Shown here in pieces: positions 32,871-41,256 of a stretch of DNA of 64,000 bases (the first letter of the stretch is position 1; every line of letters begins with the position of its first letter). The stretch lies in contig JAUJEB010000004.1 of assembly GCA_030442055.1 (NCBI GenBank), positions 62,001-126,000 on the forward strand. Reading direction: 5' to 3'. The notes under the pieces are model-generated. The model had not been told where the DNA came from and ran no database searches. It saw only the letters and a program-made list of their open reading frames with translations. The stretch is from Agaribacillus aureus. GTDB lineage: Bacteria; Bacteroidota; Bacteroidia; Cytophagales; Cyclobacteriaceae. A program made the position numbers and the translations under genes.

Positions 32871-33857
32871 CTAAAGATCCAGTAACTTTTTAAAGGTTTG
32901 CAGGGCCTTGCCCGATTGCAAAGACTCCCTGGCTTCTTCAATGCCGTCCTCAATGCTTACGGACTTACCGCAATGTATTGCCAGCCCGGCATTGGCTGTT
33001 ACCACCTGGTTTTGCGCCTCGGTACCATCTCCCTCTAGCACCTTTGTGAATATTTTGGCGGAGTCCTCCACGGTTTTTCCACCCCACAAAGTTTCCTGGG
33101 ACCATGTTTTAAAACCCAGGTCTTCCGGGAAAAGCATTTTTTCATTGTTGTTCGACAGCATCTTAAAGGGCCCTGTGAGGGACACCTCATCATAGCCGTC
33201 GAGAGAATGCAATATAATATATTGCTTGTCTGTCTTCTGATGCAGATAACCATATAACCTGGCCAGCTCAAGATTAAAAACGCCTACCAATTGTTTTTTG
33301 GGGAAAGATGGGTTAACAATCGGCCCCAGCATATTAAAAAAGGTTTTAACACCCAGCTCCTTTCTGATGGGAGCCACATTTTTCATCGCCGGATGAAACA
33401 ATGGCGCGTGCAGAAAGCAGATGCCAGCCACATCCAGGCTTTTTATGAGCTGATCTTTGTCATTGGTAAACTGATAACCAAAATGGGCCAACAGGTTGGA
33501 GGAGCCGCAAACCGATGAAACGCCGTTATTACCATGCTTAGCCACCTTTTGCCCGGCGCCGGCCACAACAAAAGAAGAAAGCGTGGAGATGTTAAAAGTG
33601 TCCTTTCCATCGCCCCCGGTACCACACAGATCGATCGCCTTGTAATCGTCAATCTCCAGGGGGATACATAATTCAAGCATGGCATCTCTGAATCCTTCCA
33701 GCTCTTCCACCGTAATGCTACGCATCAGATACACTGTAAGAAATGCCGCTACCTGGCTTTGGTTATACTCTCCGTTGGCCAGATTGATGAGAATTTCTTT
33801 GGCCTGCTGTTTATTCAGAGACTTATATTCAAATAGATTATTTAAAACTGCTTTCAT
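32871..33857 (-). CDS. trpD: Anthranilate phosphoribosyltransferase
   Basis: A 328-residue enzyme that joins anthranilate to PRPP. The PRPP-binding LCGTGGDGKDTFNIST and KHGNNGVSSVCGSSNLL motifs are intact, along with FFNMLGPIVNPSFP. Operon position follows trpG by 34 bases. It is not fused to the glutaminase. Confidence 0.98.
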   Translation of the reverse strand: MKAVLNNLFEYKSLNKQQAKEILINLANGEYNQSQVAAFLTVYLMRSITVEELEGFRDAMLELCIPLEIDDYKAIDLCGTGGDGKDTFNISTLSSFVVAGAGQKVAKHGNNGVSSVCGSSNLLAHFGYQFTNDKDQLIKSLDVAGICFLHAPLFHPAMKNVAPIRKELGVKTFFNMLGPIVNPSFPKKQLVGVFNLELARLYGYLHQKTDKQYIILHSLDGYDEVSLTGPFKMLSNNNEKMLFPEDLGFKTWSQETLWGGKTVEDSAKIFTKVLEGDGTEAQNQVVTANAGLAIHCGKSVSIEDGIEEARESLQSGKALQTFKKLLDL

Positions 33858-33891
33858 TTCTATATAGATTTTGAAGTAATGAGTGGTTAAC

Positions 33892-34464
33892 TTATAATTC
33901 CAACCAGTTTTTCATAATTGCAACACCGTGTTCCGTAAGGATTGATTCGGGATGGAATTGCACCCCCTTGACATCATATTCCCGGTGTGACAACCCCATA
34001 ATATTATTTTTTTCATCCACAGCCGTAACGTTCAGGTCACCATTCAGGGATTCCGGGACAACTGTCCAGGAATGGTAGCGGCAGGCCATAAAGCTTTGGG
34101 GCAACCCTTTGAAAATCGGCTCATTTTCGTCGGTGATGATGGTTTTATTCGCCACCCCGTGTAATACTACCGGCATGTTAAATATCTCGCCGCCAAATGC
34201 TTCAGCGATACCCTGATGCCCCAGGCAGACCCCTAAGATAGATTTTGCGGGACCATATTTTTGGATCAATTCGGGCATAACGCCGGCTTCGGCCGGTATC
34301 CCAGGACCTGGTGAAAGCAAGATTTTATCATATTGATCAATCTCCTCCAGGGCAATTTTATCATTGCGATAGATGCTTAAATGGCGGCTATATCCCAACT
34401 CTCTGATGATGTGGACCAGATTGTAGGTAAATGAATCATAATTATCCAGCACTAACAGTTTCAT
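33892..34464 (-). CDS. trpG: Anthranilate synthase glutamine amidotransferase component
   Basis: A 190-residue class I glutaminase that feeds ammonia to TrpE. The nucleophile is in LGVCLGHQGIAEAFGG and the catalytic pair in VQFHPESILTEHG. It lies 50 bases downstream of trpE, an order that excludes a lone pabA, although some TrpG proteins also serve folate synthesis. Confidence 0.96.
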   Translation of the reverse strand: MKLLVLDNYDSFTYNLVHIIRELGYSRHLSIYRNDKIALEEIDQYDKILLSPGPGIPAEAGVMPELIQKYGPAKSILGVCLGHQGIAEAFGGEIFNMPVVLHGVANKTIITDENEPIFKGLPQSFMACRYHSWTVVPESLNGDLNVTAVDEKNNIMGLSHREYDVKGVQFHPESILTEHGVAIMKNWLEL

Positions 34465-34514
34465 AACAATTTATTTTACCACTTTCCTTTTTTCATTTAA
34501 ATTCGACCGGTTAT

Positions 34515-35933
34515 TTACCCGGAAATCTCCTTAGCCATTGTGATTGCCTGTCTTAGTGCACCTAATTTATTATGCACTTCCTGTAATTCGCTTTCTGTAT
34601 CTGACTTGGCTACAATGCCGGCACCAGCCTGATAGAACAGGGTATTATCTTTACTTAGAAATGACCGGATCATGATGGCATGATTAAAATCTCCGTTAAA
34701 TCCCATAAATCCTATCGCTCCCCCGTAATACCCACGTGCAGCATTTTCATACCTGTCAATTAGTTGTAAGGCCATATGCTTGGGGGCACCAGACAACGTA
34801 CCAGCAGGGAAAGTATCGGCTACGATCTTGGCCGGAGGTATGCCTTCTTTTAAAGTTCCCACGACTTTCGATACCAGGTGAATGACGTGAGAATAGTATT
34901 GAATTTCCTTAAAAGTTTCTACTTCTACTTCCTCACAAGCCCTGCTTAAATCATTTCTGGCCAGATCCACCAACATCACATGTTCTGAATTTTCCTTGGG
35001 ATCATCATATAACTTCCTGGCCAATTCCGCATCTGCCTGATCATTGCCGGTTCTTTTAAAAGTACCGGCGATGGGATAGATAGTAGCTTTCCGGTTCTTC
35101 ACCACAATCTGGGCCTCAGGCGAGGATCCGAATATTTTGTAACTGCCATAATCAAAATAAAACAAATAGGGCGATGGGTTAATGGACCTCAAGGCGCGGT
35201 AAACATTAAACTCATCGCCGCTGAACGTTGATTCAAAGCGCCTGGACAGGACAATTTGAAACACATCGCCACGGTGGCAATGTTCTTTTCCCTTATTGAT
35301 CATCTCTAAAAACTCCTCGTCGGAATAATTGGAAACTTCATTCCCGTTGGTGGTGAATGAATAGCCCGGATAATTCTTATTATTAATTAAAGTGGCAATT
35401 TTATCGATACCACTTTCAGCCGGGTCATTGATATATTGATGTTCAAAGACATGTAATTCGTTTTTAAAGTGGTCTACGGCAATAACATACCTGTAAACGC
35501 GATAAACGATTTGGGGAATTTCATCCACCTTATCTTTTTTATTGTCAAGCTTTACATCTTCATAATACTGCACAGCATCATAAGCCATGTACCCAAACAA
35601 TCCGTTACTGATAAAACCGAATCCGTTAGATTCTGCTTTGAAAGCGTTGTTGAAGGTGTCGAGATGGCTGATGACCTCATTTCTATCTTCGATTGCCCTT
35701 GACTGCACGCTTTTATCAGGAAATGTTATGTTTATTTCCCGCTTGTTTACTTCAAAACTGGCCAGGGGTTCACAACAAATGTAGGAGAAGCTGTTCTCGT
35801 TTCCATGATAGTCCGAGCTCTCAAGCAGGATGGTATTAAGGTACCTATCCCGAAGTTTAAGATATATACTCACCGGTGTGATGGTATCGGCCAGGAAGCT
35901 TTGGTGCTCGGTCTTTAATTGATACTGTTTCAA
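34515..35933 (-). CDS. trpE: Anthranilate synthase component I
   Basis: A 472-residue chorismate-using enzyme. The N-terminal LLESSDYHGNENSFSYI contains the Trp feedback-site type LLES element, and the C-terminal domain has VLSRRFES, GSSPEAQI, PIAGTFKRTG, DLARNDLSR, SGAPKHMALQLID and GAIGFMGFNG. The start is an uncommon TTG (35931-35933) giving MKQYQLKTEHQSF, which fits the family; the only close upstream ATG is out of frame and stops after four codons. It is the first structural gene behind the trp leader. Confidence 0.97.
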   Translation of the reverse strand: MKQYQLKTEHQSFLADTITPVSIYLKLRDRYLNTILLESSDYHGNENSFSYICCEPLASFEVNKREINITFPDKSVQSRAIEDRNEVISHLDTFNNAFKAESNGFGFISNGLFGYMAYDAVQYYEDVKLDNKKDKVDEIPQIVYRVYRYVIAVDHFKNELHVFEHQYINDPAESGIDKIATLINNKNYPGYSFTTNGNEVSNYSDEEFLEMINKGKEHCHRGDVFQIVLSRRFESTFSGDEFNVYRALRSINPSPYLFYFDYGSYKIFGSSPEAQIVVKNRKATIYPIAGTFKRTGNDQADAELARKLYDDPKENSEHVMLVDLARNDLSRACEEVEVETFKEIQYYSHVIHLVSKVVGTLKEGIPPAKIVADTFPAGTLSGAPKHMALQLIDRYENAARGYYGGAIGFMGFNGDFNHAIMIRSFLSKDNTLFYQAGAGIVAKSDTESELQEVHNKLGALRQAITMAKEISG

Positions 35934-35953
35934 GGTTTATTCATTTTATTGCC

Positions 35954-35982
35954 AAAAAAAAAGCCCACTGTGAACAGTGAGC
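35954..35982 (-). terminator. Attenuator terminator of the trp operon
   Basis: On the minus strand GCTCACTG (35982-35975) pairs with CAGTGGGC (35970-35963), with one G-U pair and a TTCA loop, followed by nine T residues. It lies between the Trp leader and trpE. The upstream GTGAATG at 36023-36017 can pair with its 5' side as an alternative, weaker structure. Confidence 0.85.
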
Positions 35983-36019
35983 TTATGTTATATTTTTTAT
36001 TACTTTATAGCTATCTCAT

Positions 36020-36082
36020 TCACTTAATTGAAAGTTCAGTTAAGTGCCACCAATAGTCATTATGTAGCGTAAAATGTTTCAT
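36020..36082 (-). CDS. trpL: Trp leader peptide
   Basis: A 20-codon frame ending TGA with tandem Trp codons in NDYWWHLTEL. The DNA after these codons can form CACTTAA ... TTAAGTG (the stem covers codons 13-20), and the terminator 38 bases after the stop codon completes an attenuator. Ribosome stalling at the Trp pair would stop the first hairpin from forming and favour antitermination. It is too short for standard gene calls. Confidence 0.8.
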   Translation of the reverse strand: MKHFTLHNDYWWHLTELSIK

Positions 36083-36090
36083 TGGAGACA

Positions 36091-36121
36091 CAATTATAAA
36101 CAACCGATTCCAAATAGCAAA
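36091..36121 (-). promoter_or_regulatory. Promoter of the trp operon
   Basis: On the minus strand TTTG (36121-36118) is followed after 19 bases by TATAATTG (36098-36091), one mismatch from TAnnTTTG. Transcription would begin only a few bases before the trpL ATG at 36082, implying a very short or absent 5' UTR. Confidence 0.5.
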
Positions 36122-36262
36122 AACTTATCTCTTATTTTTTATGATAATAGTAAAATAGCAAACAAATCCTGGCATTCTTCTGCTTTTTTATGCCAGAAAT
36201 CAATGTTTATTAACGAATGTTTATTAAATTAATGATCACTTAAAATTCTGAACCTGTACTAG

Positions 36263-38119
36263 ATGACACCAACTACCCTAAACGCCGGCCGGCCAGTGAA
36301 CAAGAGAAAAAAACCCCGTTATAAAGCAGAAGATAGCTTCCTGATTGAAGTTGCCTGGGAGGTTTGTCACCAGGTAGGTGGCATCTATACCGTTATCAAA
36401 ACCAAGGCCAAGGAAATTTGCAATATCTGGCATGACAATTACTGCCTGGTGGGTCCGTATTTCAAAAGTCATGCGGAAGCTGAATTTGAACCATTGACGG
36501 ATATGAATACACCCTACGGCCGGGTTGTTAAGAAATTGCAAAGGTTGGGAATCGATGCTCATTACGGCAAATGGTTAATCGCGGGAAGGCCCCAGGCAAT
36601 TCTGCTAAACCCGCATATTAAAGAAGACGTATTGGAAAGTGAAAAATTCAGGCTGTGGGAAAAGCATAGAATTGAAAGTCATCACGGTGATCAACTGTTA
36701 AATGAGGTCATTGGATTTGGCTATTTGTTACAAATACTGGCTCAGGAGTTTGGCCAAGGCCAAAAAAAGACAAAACAGCCGGTTATATGGCATGTTCACG
36801 AATGGATGAGCGCTACCACTCTGCCGGATATTAACAAGGAAAACCCCAATCTCAAAACCGTTTTCACAACCCACGCCACCATGCTGGGAAGGTATATTTC
36901 GGGTAACAATGACAAATTTTACGAGCAAATAAAAAACCTCAACTGGTTAGAGGAGGCCAAAAAGTACCACATAGAACCACAGGCGCGGATAGAAAGAAAT
37001 GCCGCTAATGCTGCGCAAATCTGTACTACCGTCAGCGAAATTACCGCCAAGGAGTGTCAATACTTTTTGGGCCGGAAGCCCGAAATTATCTCTCCAAATG
37101 GATTGAGTATTGAAAGGTTTTCCATCTTACACGAGGTGCAGAATATCCACCAGCAATTTAAGGAAGAAATTCATCAGTTTGTGATTGCCCATTTCTTTCA
37201 ACATTACACCTTCGACCTGGACAAAACACTTTATTTTTTCACCTCGGGAAGGTATGAATACCATAACAAGGGATTTGATCTCACCCTGGAAGCATTGAGT
37301 AAATTGAACAAAAAACTCATTGAGGAAAATATCGATAAAAATGTAGTCATGTTTTTCATTACCAGGAAGCCCTGCAATCACATCAGGCCTCAGGCGCTGG
37401 AGTCCCGGGGGATCCTGGAGGAGGTAAGACAAACCTGTGAAAAAATTGAAAAACAGATCGGCGATAAACTGTTTTATGAAACGGTGGCGAACGAAAATCA
37501 AAAGCTGCCGGAAATCAATAAGCTGGTAGAGGATTATTGGAAATTAAGGTTAAGACGGACGCTTCAGTCCTGGAAAAGGGAATCCTTGCCCCTGCTTGCG
37601 ACCCACCAGCTGGTGGATGAAGAGAACGATGAAATTCTCAACTTTTTACAAAAAAGAAAACTAAACAATAAAAAGGAGGACAAGGTAAAAATCGTTTATC
37701 ACCCCGATTTTATATCGCCAATGAATCCCTTGTTTGGTATGGAATACGGGCAATTTGTCAGAGGTTGCCACCTTGGAATATTCCCCAGTTTTTACGAACC
37801 GTGGGGATATACGCCCCTGGAGTGCCTTGCCAGTGGTGTGCCGGCCATTACCAGTGACCTCTCGGGTTTTGGAGATTATGTTTTAAAATATCTCCCCGAA
37901 CATCAGGAGGCGGGCATTTATGTGGTGAACAGAAAGAGTGAAAGCTTTTCAAGCATTACAAGCCAATTGGCAAACTTCCTGTTTTCGTTTGTCATCAAAG
38001 GTAGAAGGGATCGAATTAACATGCGCAATCGCTCAGAAGATGCCTCCGAAAAATTTGACTGGAATATCTTCGCCAACCACTATCGCAAGGCCTATAATGC
38101 CGCCATTCACCAGGAATAG
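36263..38119 (+). CDS. Glycogen synthase, GT3 (eukaryotic-type) family
   Basis: A 618-residue glycosyltransferase. The start SFLIEVAWEVCHQVGGIYTVIKTKA and downstream VFTTHATMLGRYI, TVSEITAKECQYFLGRKP, NGLSIERF, SGRYEYHNKGFDL and GCHLGIFPSFYEPWGYTPLE are those of yeast and animal glycogen synthase (GT3), not bacterial GlgA (GT5). The enzyme uses UDP-glucose to extend glycogen. Bacteroidota are known to have this form. C-terminal phosphorylation tail of the animal enzyme is absent. It is divergent from the trp operon. Confidence 0.92.
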   Translation: MTPTTLNAGRPVNKRKKPRYKAEDSFLIEVAWEVCHQVGGIYTVIKTKAKEICNIWHDNYCLVGPYFKSHAEAEFEPLTDMNTPYGRVVKKLQRLGIDAHYGKWLIAGRPQAILLNPHIKEDVLESEKFRLWEKHRIESHHGDQLLNEVIGFGYLLQILAQEFGQGQKKTKQPVIWHVHEWMSATTLPDINKENPNLKTVFTTHATMLGRYISGNNDKFYEQIKNLNWLEEAKKYHIEPQARIERNAANAAQICTTVSEITAKECQYFLGRKPEIISPNGLSIERFSILHEVQNIHQQFKEEIHQFVIAHFFQHYTFDLDKTLYFFTSGRYEYHNKGFDLTLEALSKLNKKLIEENIDKNVVMFFITRKPCNHIRPQALESRGILEEVRQTCEKIEKQIGDKLFYETVANENQKLPEINKLVEDYWKLRLRRTLQSWKRESLPLLATHQLVDEENDEILNFLQKRKLNNKKEDKVKIVYHPDFISPMNPLFGMEYGQFVRGCHLGIFPSFYEPWGYTPLECLASGVPAITSDLSGFGDYVLKYLPEHQEAGIYVVNRKSESFSSITSQLANFLFSFVIKGRRDRINMRNRSEDASEKFDWNIFANHYRKAYNAAIHQE

Positions 38120-38136
38120 CTGAAGAGGGAAGGTCT

Positions 38137-38976
38137 TCAACAGTTCTCTGCCAAATAGGACTTTTCGACTTCCAGGAATAATTCTGCTAAATGCTGCGTG
38201 ATGCGGCCGGGACTTCCATCACCAATTACAGTGCCATCAATGTTTGCAACTGGCATCAGCCTTTTGGTACTACTGGTTATAAAAGCTTCATCAGCAGCAT
38301 AAATCTCCTTCAGGTTTACCGCTCTTTCCTCTACTTTGTAATGTAATCTCGCCAATTGCAAAGTCTTAGCTCTGGTGATACCTTTGAGAATACCTTTATC
38401 TGGAGTAATGACTATGTTATTTTTGATGATGAAGAAATTACTCCGGGTTACTTCAGATACCACACTGCCATCGTGAAACAATGCATCTATGGCGCCGGAT
38501 TCTTTACACTTACCGGCAGTCATGATAGCGGTCAGATAGTTGATACTCTTTACCTTTGCAAATTCTCTAACATGCTGAAATGTAATTAATTTGACGCCGT
38601 CTTTATAATATGCCTGATTTGGTAATAAGAATTCATCCACCAGAATAGCAAAATTGGGTGTACTCAAATCATAGCCATTGGGTGAATAACCACCTGTCAT
38701 CACCAGTTTAATGGCGGATTCGGAAAACCCATTGAGGGCAATTAATTTTTCTACATAATCGGAGATGTATTGTTTTGAATAGGCCTGATTTAGCTTCAGT
38801 TCAGAAGCCGAGGCATTAAATCTGGCAATATGGTCTTCAATAAAAACCGGTCTTCCCTGGTTGGTCCTGAAAAAATCAAAGATCCCATATCCCCTCAGAA
38901 TCGCCAGATCGGAAATATGTAACTTAGTTTCATCTGCTGGTAAGATCTCCCCGTTTAAAAAATAGAACTTTCTCAT
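38137..38976 (-). CDS. Class IV PLP aminotransferase (branched-chain/D-amino acid/ADC lyase type)
   Basis: A 279-residue fold-type IV PLP enzyme. The Lys-bearing VKSINYLTAIMTAGKCKESG, the SEVTRSNFFIIK loop and the AFITSSTKRLMPV phosphate-binding block are intact. The family covers branched-chain aminotransferase, D-alanine aminotransferase and 4-amino-4-deoxychorismate lyase. RGYGIFDFFRT near the N-terminus is seen in several of these, so the exact reaction remains open. It is convergent with the glycogen synthase gene. Confidence 0.85.
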   Translation of the reverse strand: MRKFYFLNGEILPADETKLHISDLAILRGYGIFDFFRTNQGRPVFIEDHIARFNASASELKLNQAYSKQYISDYVEKLIALNGFSESAIKLVMTGGYSPNGYDLSTPNFAILVDEFLLPNQAYYKDGVKLITFQHVREFAKVKSINYLTAIMTAGKCKESGAIDALFHDGSVVSEVTRSNFFIIKNNIVITPDKGILKGITRAKTLQLARLHYKVEERAVNLKEIYAADEAFITSSTKRLMPVANIDGTVIGDGSPGRITQHLAELFLEVEKSYLAENC

Positions 38977-39011
38977 GATCCTTTTCTTGCCTCCCTTGAT
39001 GGTCGCTTGTT

Positions 39012-39146
39012 CTAGCTATCCTTTTTTTTGCTACCGCTGGTTTTTGTTTCCCCGGTAGTACTTCTCTTTTTGTTATGTGGCCTCCTTACGCCAAAACTTC
39101 CTTTTCTGATTTTTCCTTTTTTGGTCTTTTTGTCGCCTTTTCCCAT
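39012..39146 (-). CDS. 30S ribosomal protein Thx (bTHX)
   Basis: A 44-residue, strongly basic protein starting MGKGDKKTKKGKIRKGSFG, then VRRPHNKKRS, the pattern of the small ribosomal protein Thx first found in Thermus and widespread in Bacteroidota. It binds at the top of the 30S head. This frame is too short for standard ORF thresholds. It is on the minus strand, 35 bases ahead of the class IV aminotransferase gene, and may be co-transcribed with it. Confidence 0.85.
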   Translation of the reverse strand: MGKGDKKTKKGKIRKGSFGVRRPHNKKRSTTGETKTSGSKKKDS

Positions 39147-39270
39147 ATTTTATTTAGATTAGTGATAGCCAAATATCAAGATTGTGCTATTAAAATCAAA
39201 ATAGGATTTACTAAAGAATCGAAAAAAGAACTAAATTAGTATTTATACGTTTTACTGAAAACCCGGAACT

Positions 39271-39729
39271 ATGGCACGAGCAAATCTTGAATTAATTTCT
39301 TCCATCCGAAAAGCCGCCAAGGCAATCAAAACCGGCACAAAATATCAATGGGGACATATGGGTTCTTGCAATTGTGGCCATCTGGTTCAGCAAATCACCC
39401 GGCTAACAAGATCAGAGATCCACGAATACGCTATGCGAAAATACGGTGATTGGACCGAACAAAGTGTTGATTATTGTGCCACCAGCGGTCAGCCACTTGA
39501 CCTGGTAATCAGTCAAATGTTGGATGCAGGGCTGGATATTCAGGATTTTGGCCATTTGGAGAAGTTGTCGGATCCCCTGGTTTTAAAAAAGATCCCTCTT
39601 CAACAACGTCCCTTAAGACATAATGTGAGGGATGACGTGGTGCTTTATATGCGAACGTGGGCAGATTTGCTGCAAGAAAACTTGACGGATAATATTCAGC
39701 TACCATCCCTGGAGCTGGAAAAAGCTTAG
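39271..39729 (+). CDS. Conserved hypothetical protein
   Basis: A 152-residue soluble protein with no signal peptide or membrane helix. It has the Cys/His-rich HMGSCNCGHLVQQITRLT near residue 29-46, which could bind a metal, and two predicted helical segments after it. I recall related sequences only in Bacteroidota and know no function. It converges with the thioredoxin gene. Confidence 0.7.
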   Translation: MARANLELISSIRKAAKAIKTGTKYQWGHMGSCNCGHLVQQITRLTRSEIHEYAMRKYGDWTEQSVDYCATSGQPLDLVISQMLDAGLDIQDFGHLEKLSDPLVLKKIPLQQRPLRHNVRDDVVLYMRTWADLLQENLTDNIQLPSLELEKA

Positions 39730-39754
39730 TGGTCCCACCTATTGAGGAGCTTAG

Positions 39755-40051
39755 TTACAAGTTTGCATTGATCAACCCTTCCAATTCAGCTATTTGCCTG
39801 ACGCCTGATCCTTTCCATAATTCCTTTCCATTTTTAAATAGCATCAACGTAGGCACGCCTCTGATGCCCATGCTGGCAGCCAGGTTTTGGTTTTTATCTA
39901 CGTCAATTTTAATAATAGTAGCCTTATCCCCAACTTTTCTCTTCAGGGTCTCCAACATCGGGGCCATCATTTTACACGGCCCACACCAGGTTGCATGGAA
40001 ATCTATCAGTACTGGTTTATCCTTATTAATTATTTCGCTAAACTTTGCCAT
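39755..40051 (-). CDS. trxA: Thioredoxin
   Basis: A 98-residue thioredoxin using the ATG at 40051 (MAKFSEII). The redox motif WCGPC is at residues 22-26, in IDFHATWCGPCKMM, and the cis-Pro loop is GIRGVPTLMLF. It lacks a signal peptide, so it is cytoplasmic and reduces disulfides of client proteins. A longer frame reaches back to 40060 with two extra Met codons and is less likely. Confidence 0.95.
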   Translation of the reverse strand: MAKFSEIINKDKPVLIDFHATWCGPCKMMAPMLETLKRKVGDKATIIKIDVDKNQNLAASMGIRGVPTLMLFKNGKELWKGSGVRQIAELEGLINANL

Positions 40052-40114
40052 GACTATCACTATACAATTTTATTGCCAATCACTTTTCAAGACAAAATGG
40101 CACGAAAAGGCTTT

Positions 40115-40810
40115 TTAGGGGAGGCAACTGTTAATCACGCCATTTGGCGAAGTAAAGAAAGGGTCATCAAAATTCAGTCCTCTGAAAATCAAAAAAATCC
40201 CCAAACCAAAAACCAGGAACGGTACAAACTTTTTAAAATAAGTAAGCGATTTGATATTGAAAATCCGGGTGGCCAGCGGTAGGATTACCAAGGCGGGTAT
40301 TGTACCCAGCCCAAAGACCATCATAAACAAAAAACCTTCCCAGGGGCTTGAGACCAGCAAGGAATTGACCAAAGCCACATATACCAAACCGCAGGGTAAC
40401 AGGCCATTCAACATGCCGATCAGAAAATTGTTTCGTTTACCTTTTAGCGACAATTTCTTCGCAAAAAGCGCTTTTATTTTAAGTAAAATACGATTAAATA
40501 ATGTCGATCCTGAAAATGCGGAAAACCGGCCGGAAGCAAACAGTATATAAAAAATTAAACTGGCGCCCAGGATGATAGAGAGGTATTTTTGGATGCCTGC
40601 AATCTCTATTCCCAATCCTACCACGCCAACCACCAATCCCATGGCACCATAGGTGGTAACCCTGCCAAGATTGTAGATCAACCTGTTGATAAGCACCGTA
40701 TTGAGGCCATGATTTTTTACAGGAATCGCCAAAGCGATAGGACCGCACATACCCAGACAGTGCACGCTTCCTCCTACGCCAATGACCAATGCCATCCAAT
40801 AAAGGGTCAT
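40115..40810 (-). CDS. TauE/SafE-like (DsbD_2 superfamily) membrane protein of the cbb3 cluster
   Basis: A 231-residue protein with about six membrane helices. The GGSVHCLGMCGPIALAIP and GMLNGLLPCGLVYVAL motifs, each with Cys, are those of the sulfite exporter TauE/SafE or CcdA-like family that regularly follows ccoH in Bacteroidota. A role in copper handling or cytochrome oxidase assembly is inferred from position. It overlaps ccoH by four bases and is the last gene of the operon. Confidence 0.85.
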   Translation of the reverse strand: MTLYWMALVIGVGGSVHCLGMCGPIALAIPVKNHGLNTVLINRLIYNLGRVTTYGAMGLVVGVVGLGIEIAGIQKYLSIILGASLIFYILFASGRFSAFSGSTLFNRILLKIKALFAKKLSLKGKRNNFLIGMLNGLLPCGLVYVALVNSLLVSSPWEGFLFMMVFGLGTIPALVILPLATRIFNIKSLTYFKKFVPFLVFGLGIFLIFRGLNFDDPFFTSPNGVINSCLP

Positions 40811-41256
40811 GGTATAATCAGGGTAAAGTCATCATAGTAAAGTTCACCGGATTCGGACCAATCTACTTTAATTTTCCACAGGCCCTTGTCCAGTTTGCCG
40901 GTATTTATAACCTGCTGATTTTTGCTATCCAGGTTCACTGGAATAATAATGTCTTTCCGGGCATCTGACGGACGGAATAATGTAATCTCCCCGGCCACGC
41001 TTTTACTCCTGGCGGCAGCCGGAGGAAACTGCAGGTTAATATACCCGGCGCCTACCCGGTTTTCCAGGTTTACGGTTTTCTGTGAAGATTGCGTATTATT
41101 AACCTTATCTATGTGTTGCTGATAATTGATTTCATCACGGTAATAGTCTTTGGCTACCAGAAAAAAATCCTGTCGCATACAACCTATTACCAATGCTATG
41201 ATAAAAAGCATAAACATAGCCGCGCCTATAAATAGTCTTTTTTCAAAAGTCATCAT
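40807..41256 (-). CDS. ccoH: CcoH/FixH-like cbb3 assembly protein
   Basis: A 149-residue protein with one N-terminal membrane helix (LFIGAAMFMLFIIALVI) and a periplasmic domain with YYRDEINYQQHIDKVNN, as in FixH. FixH/CcoH is needed for maturation of cbb3 oxidase. It overlaps ccoG (by four bases) and the TauE-like gene (by four), implying tight coupling. Confidence 0.88.
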   Translation of the reverse strand: MMTFEKRLFIGAAMFMLFIIALVIGCMRQDFFLVAKDYYRDEINYQQHIDKVNNTQSSQKTVNLENRVGAGYINLQFPPAAARSKSVAGEITLFRPSDARKDIIIPVNLDSKNQQVINTGKLDKGLWKIKVDWSESGELYYDDFTLIIP

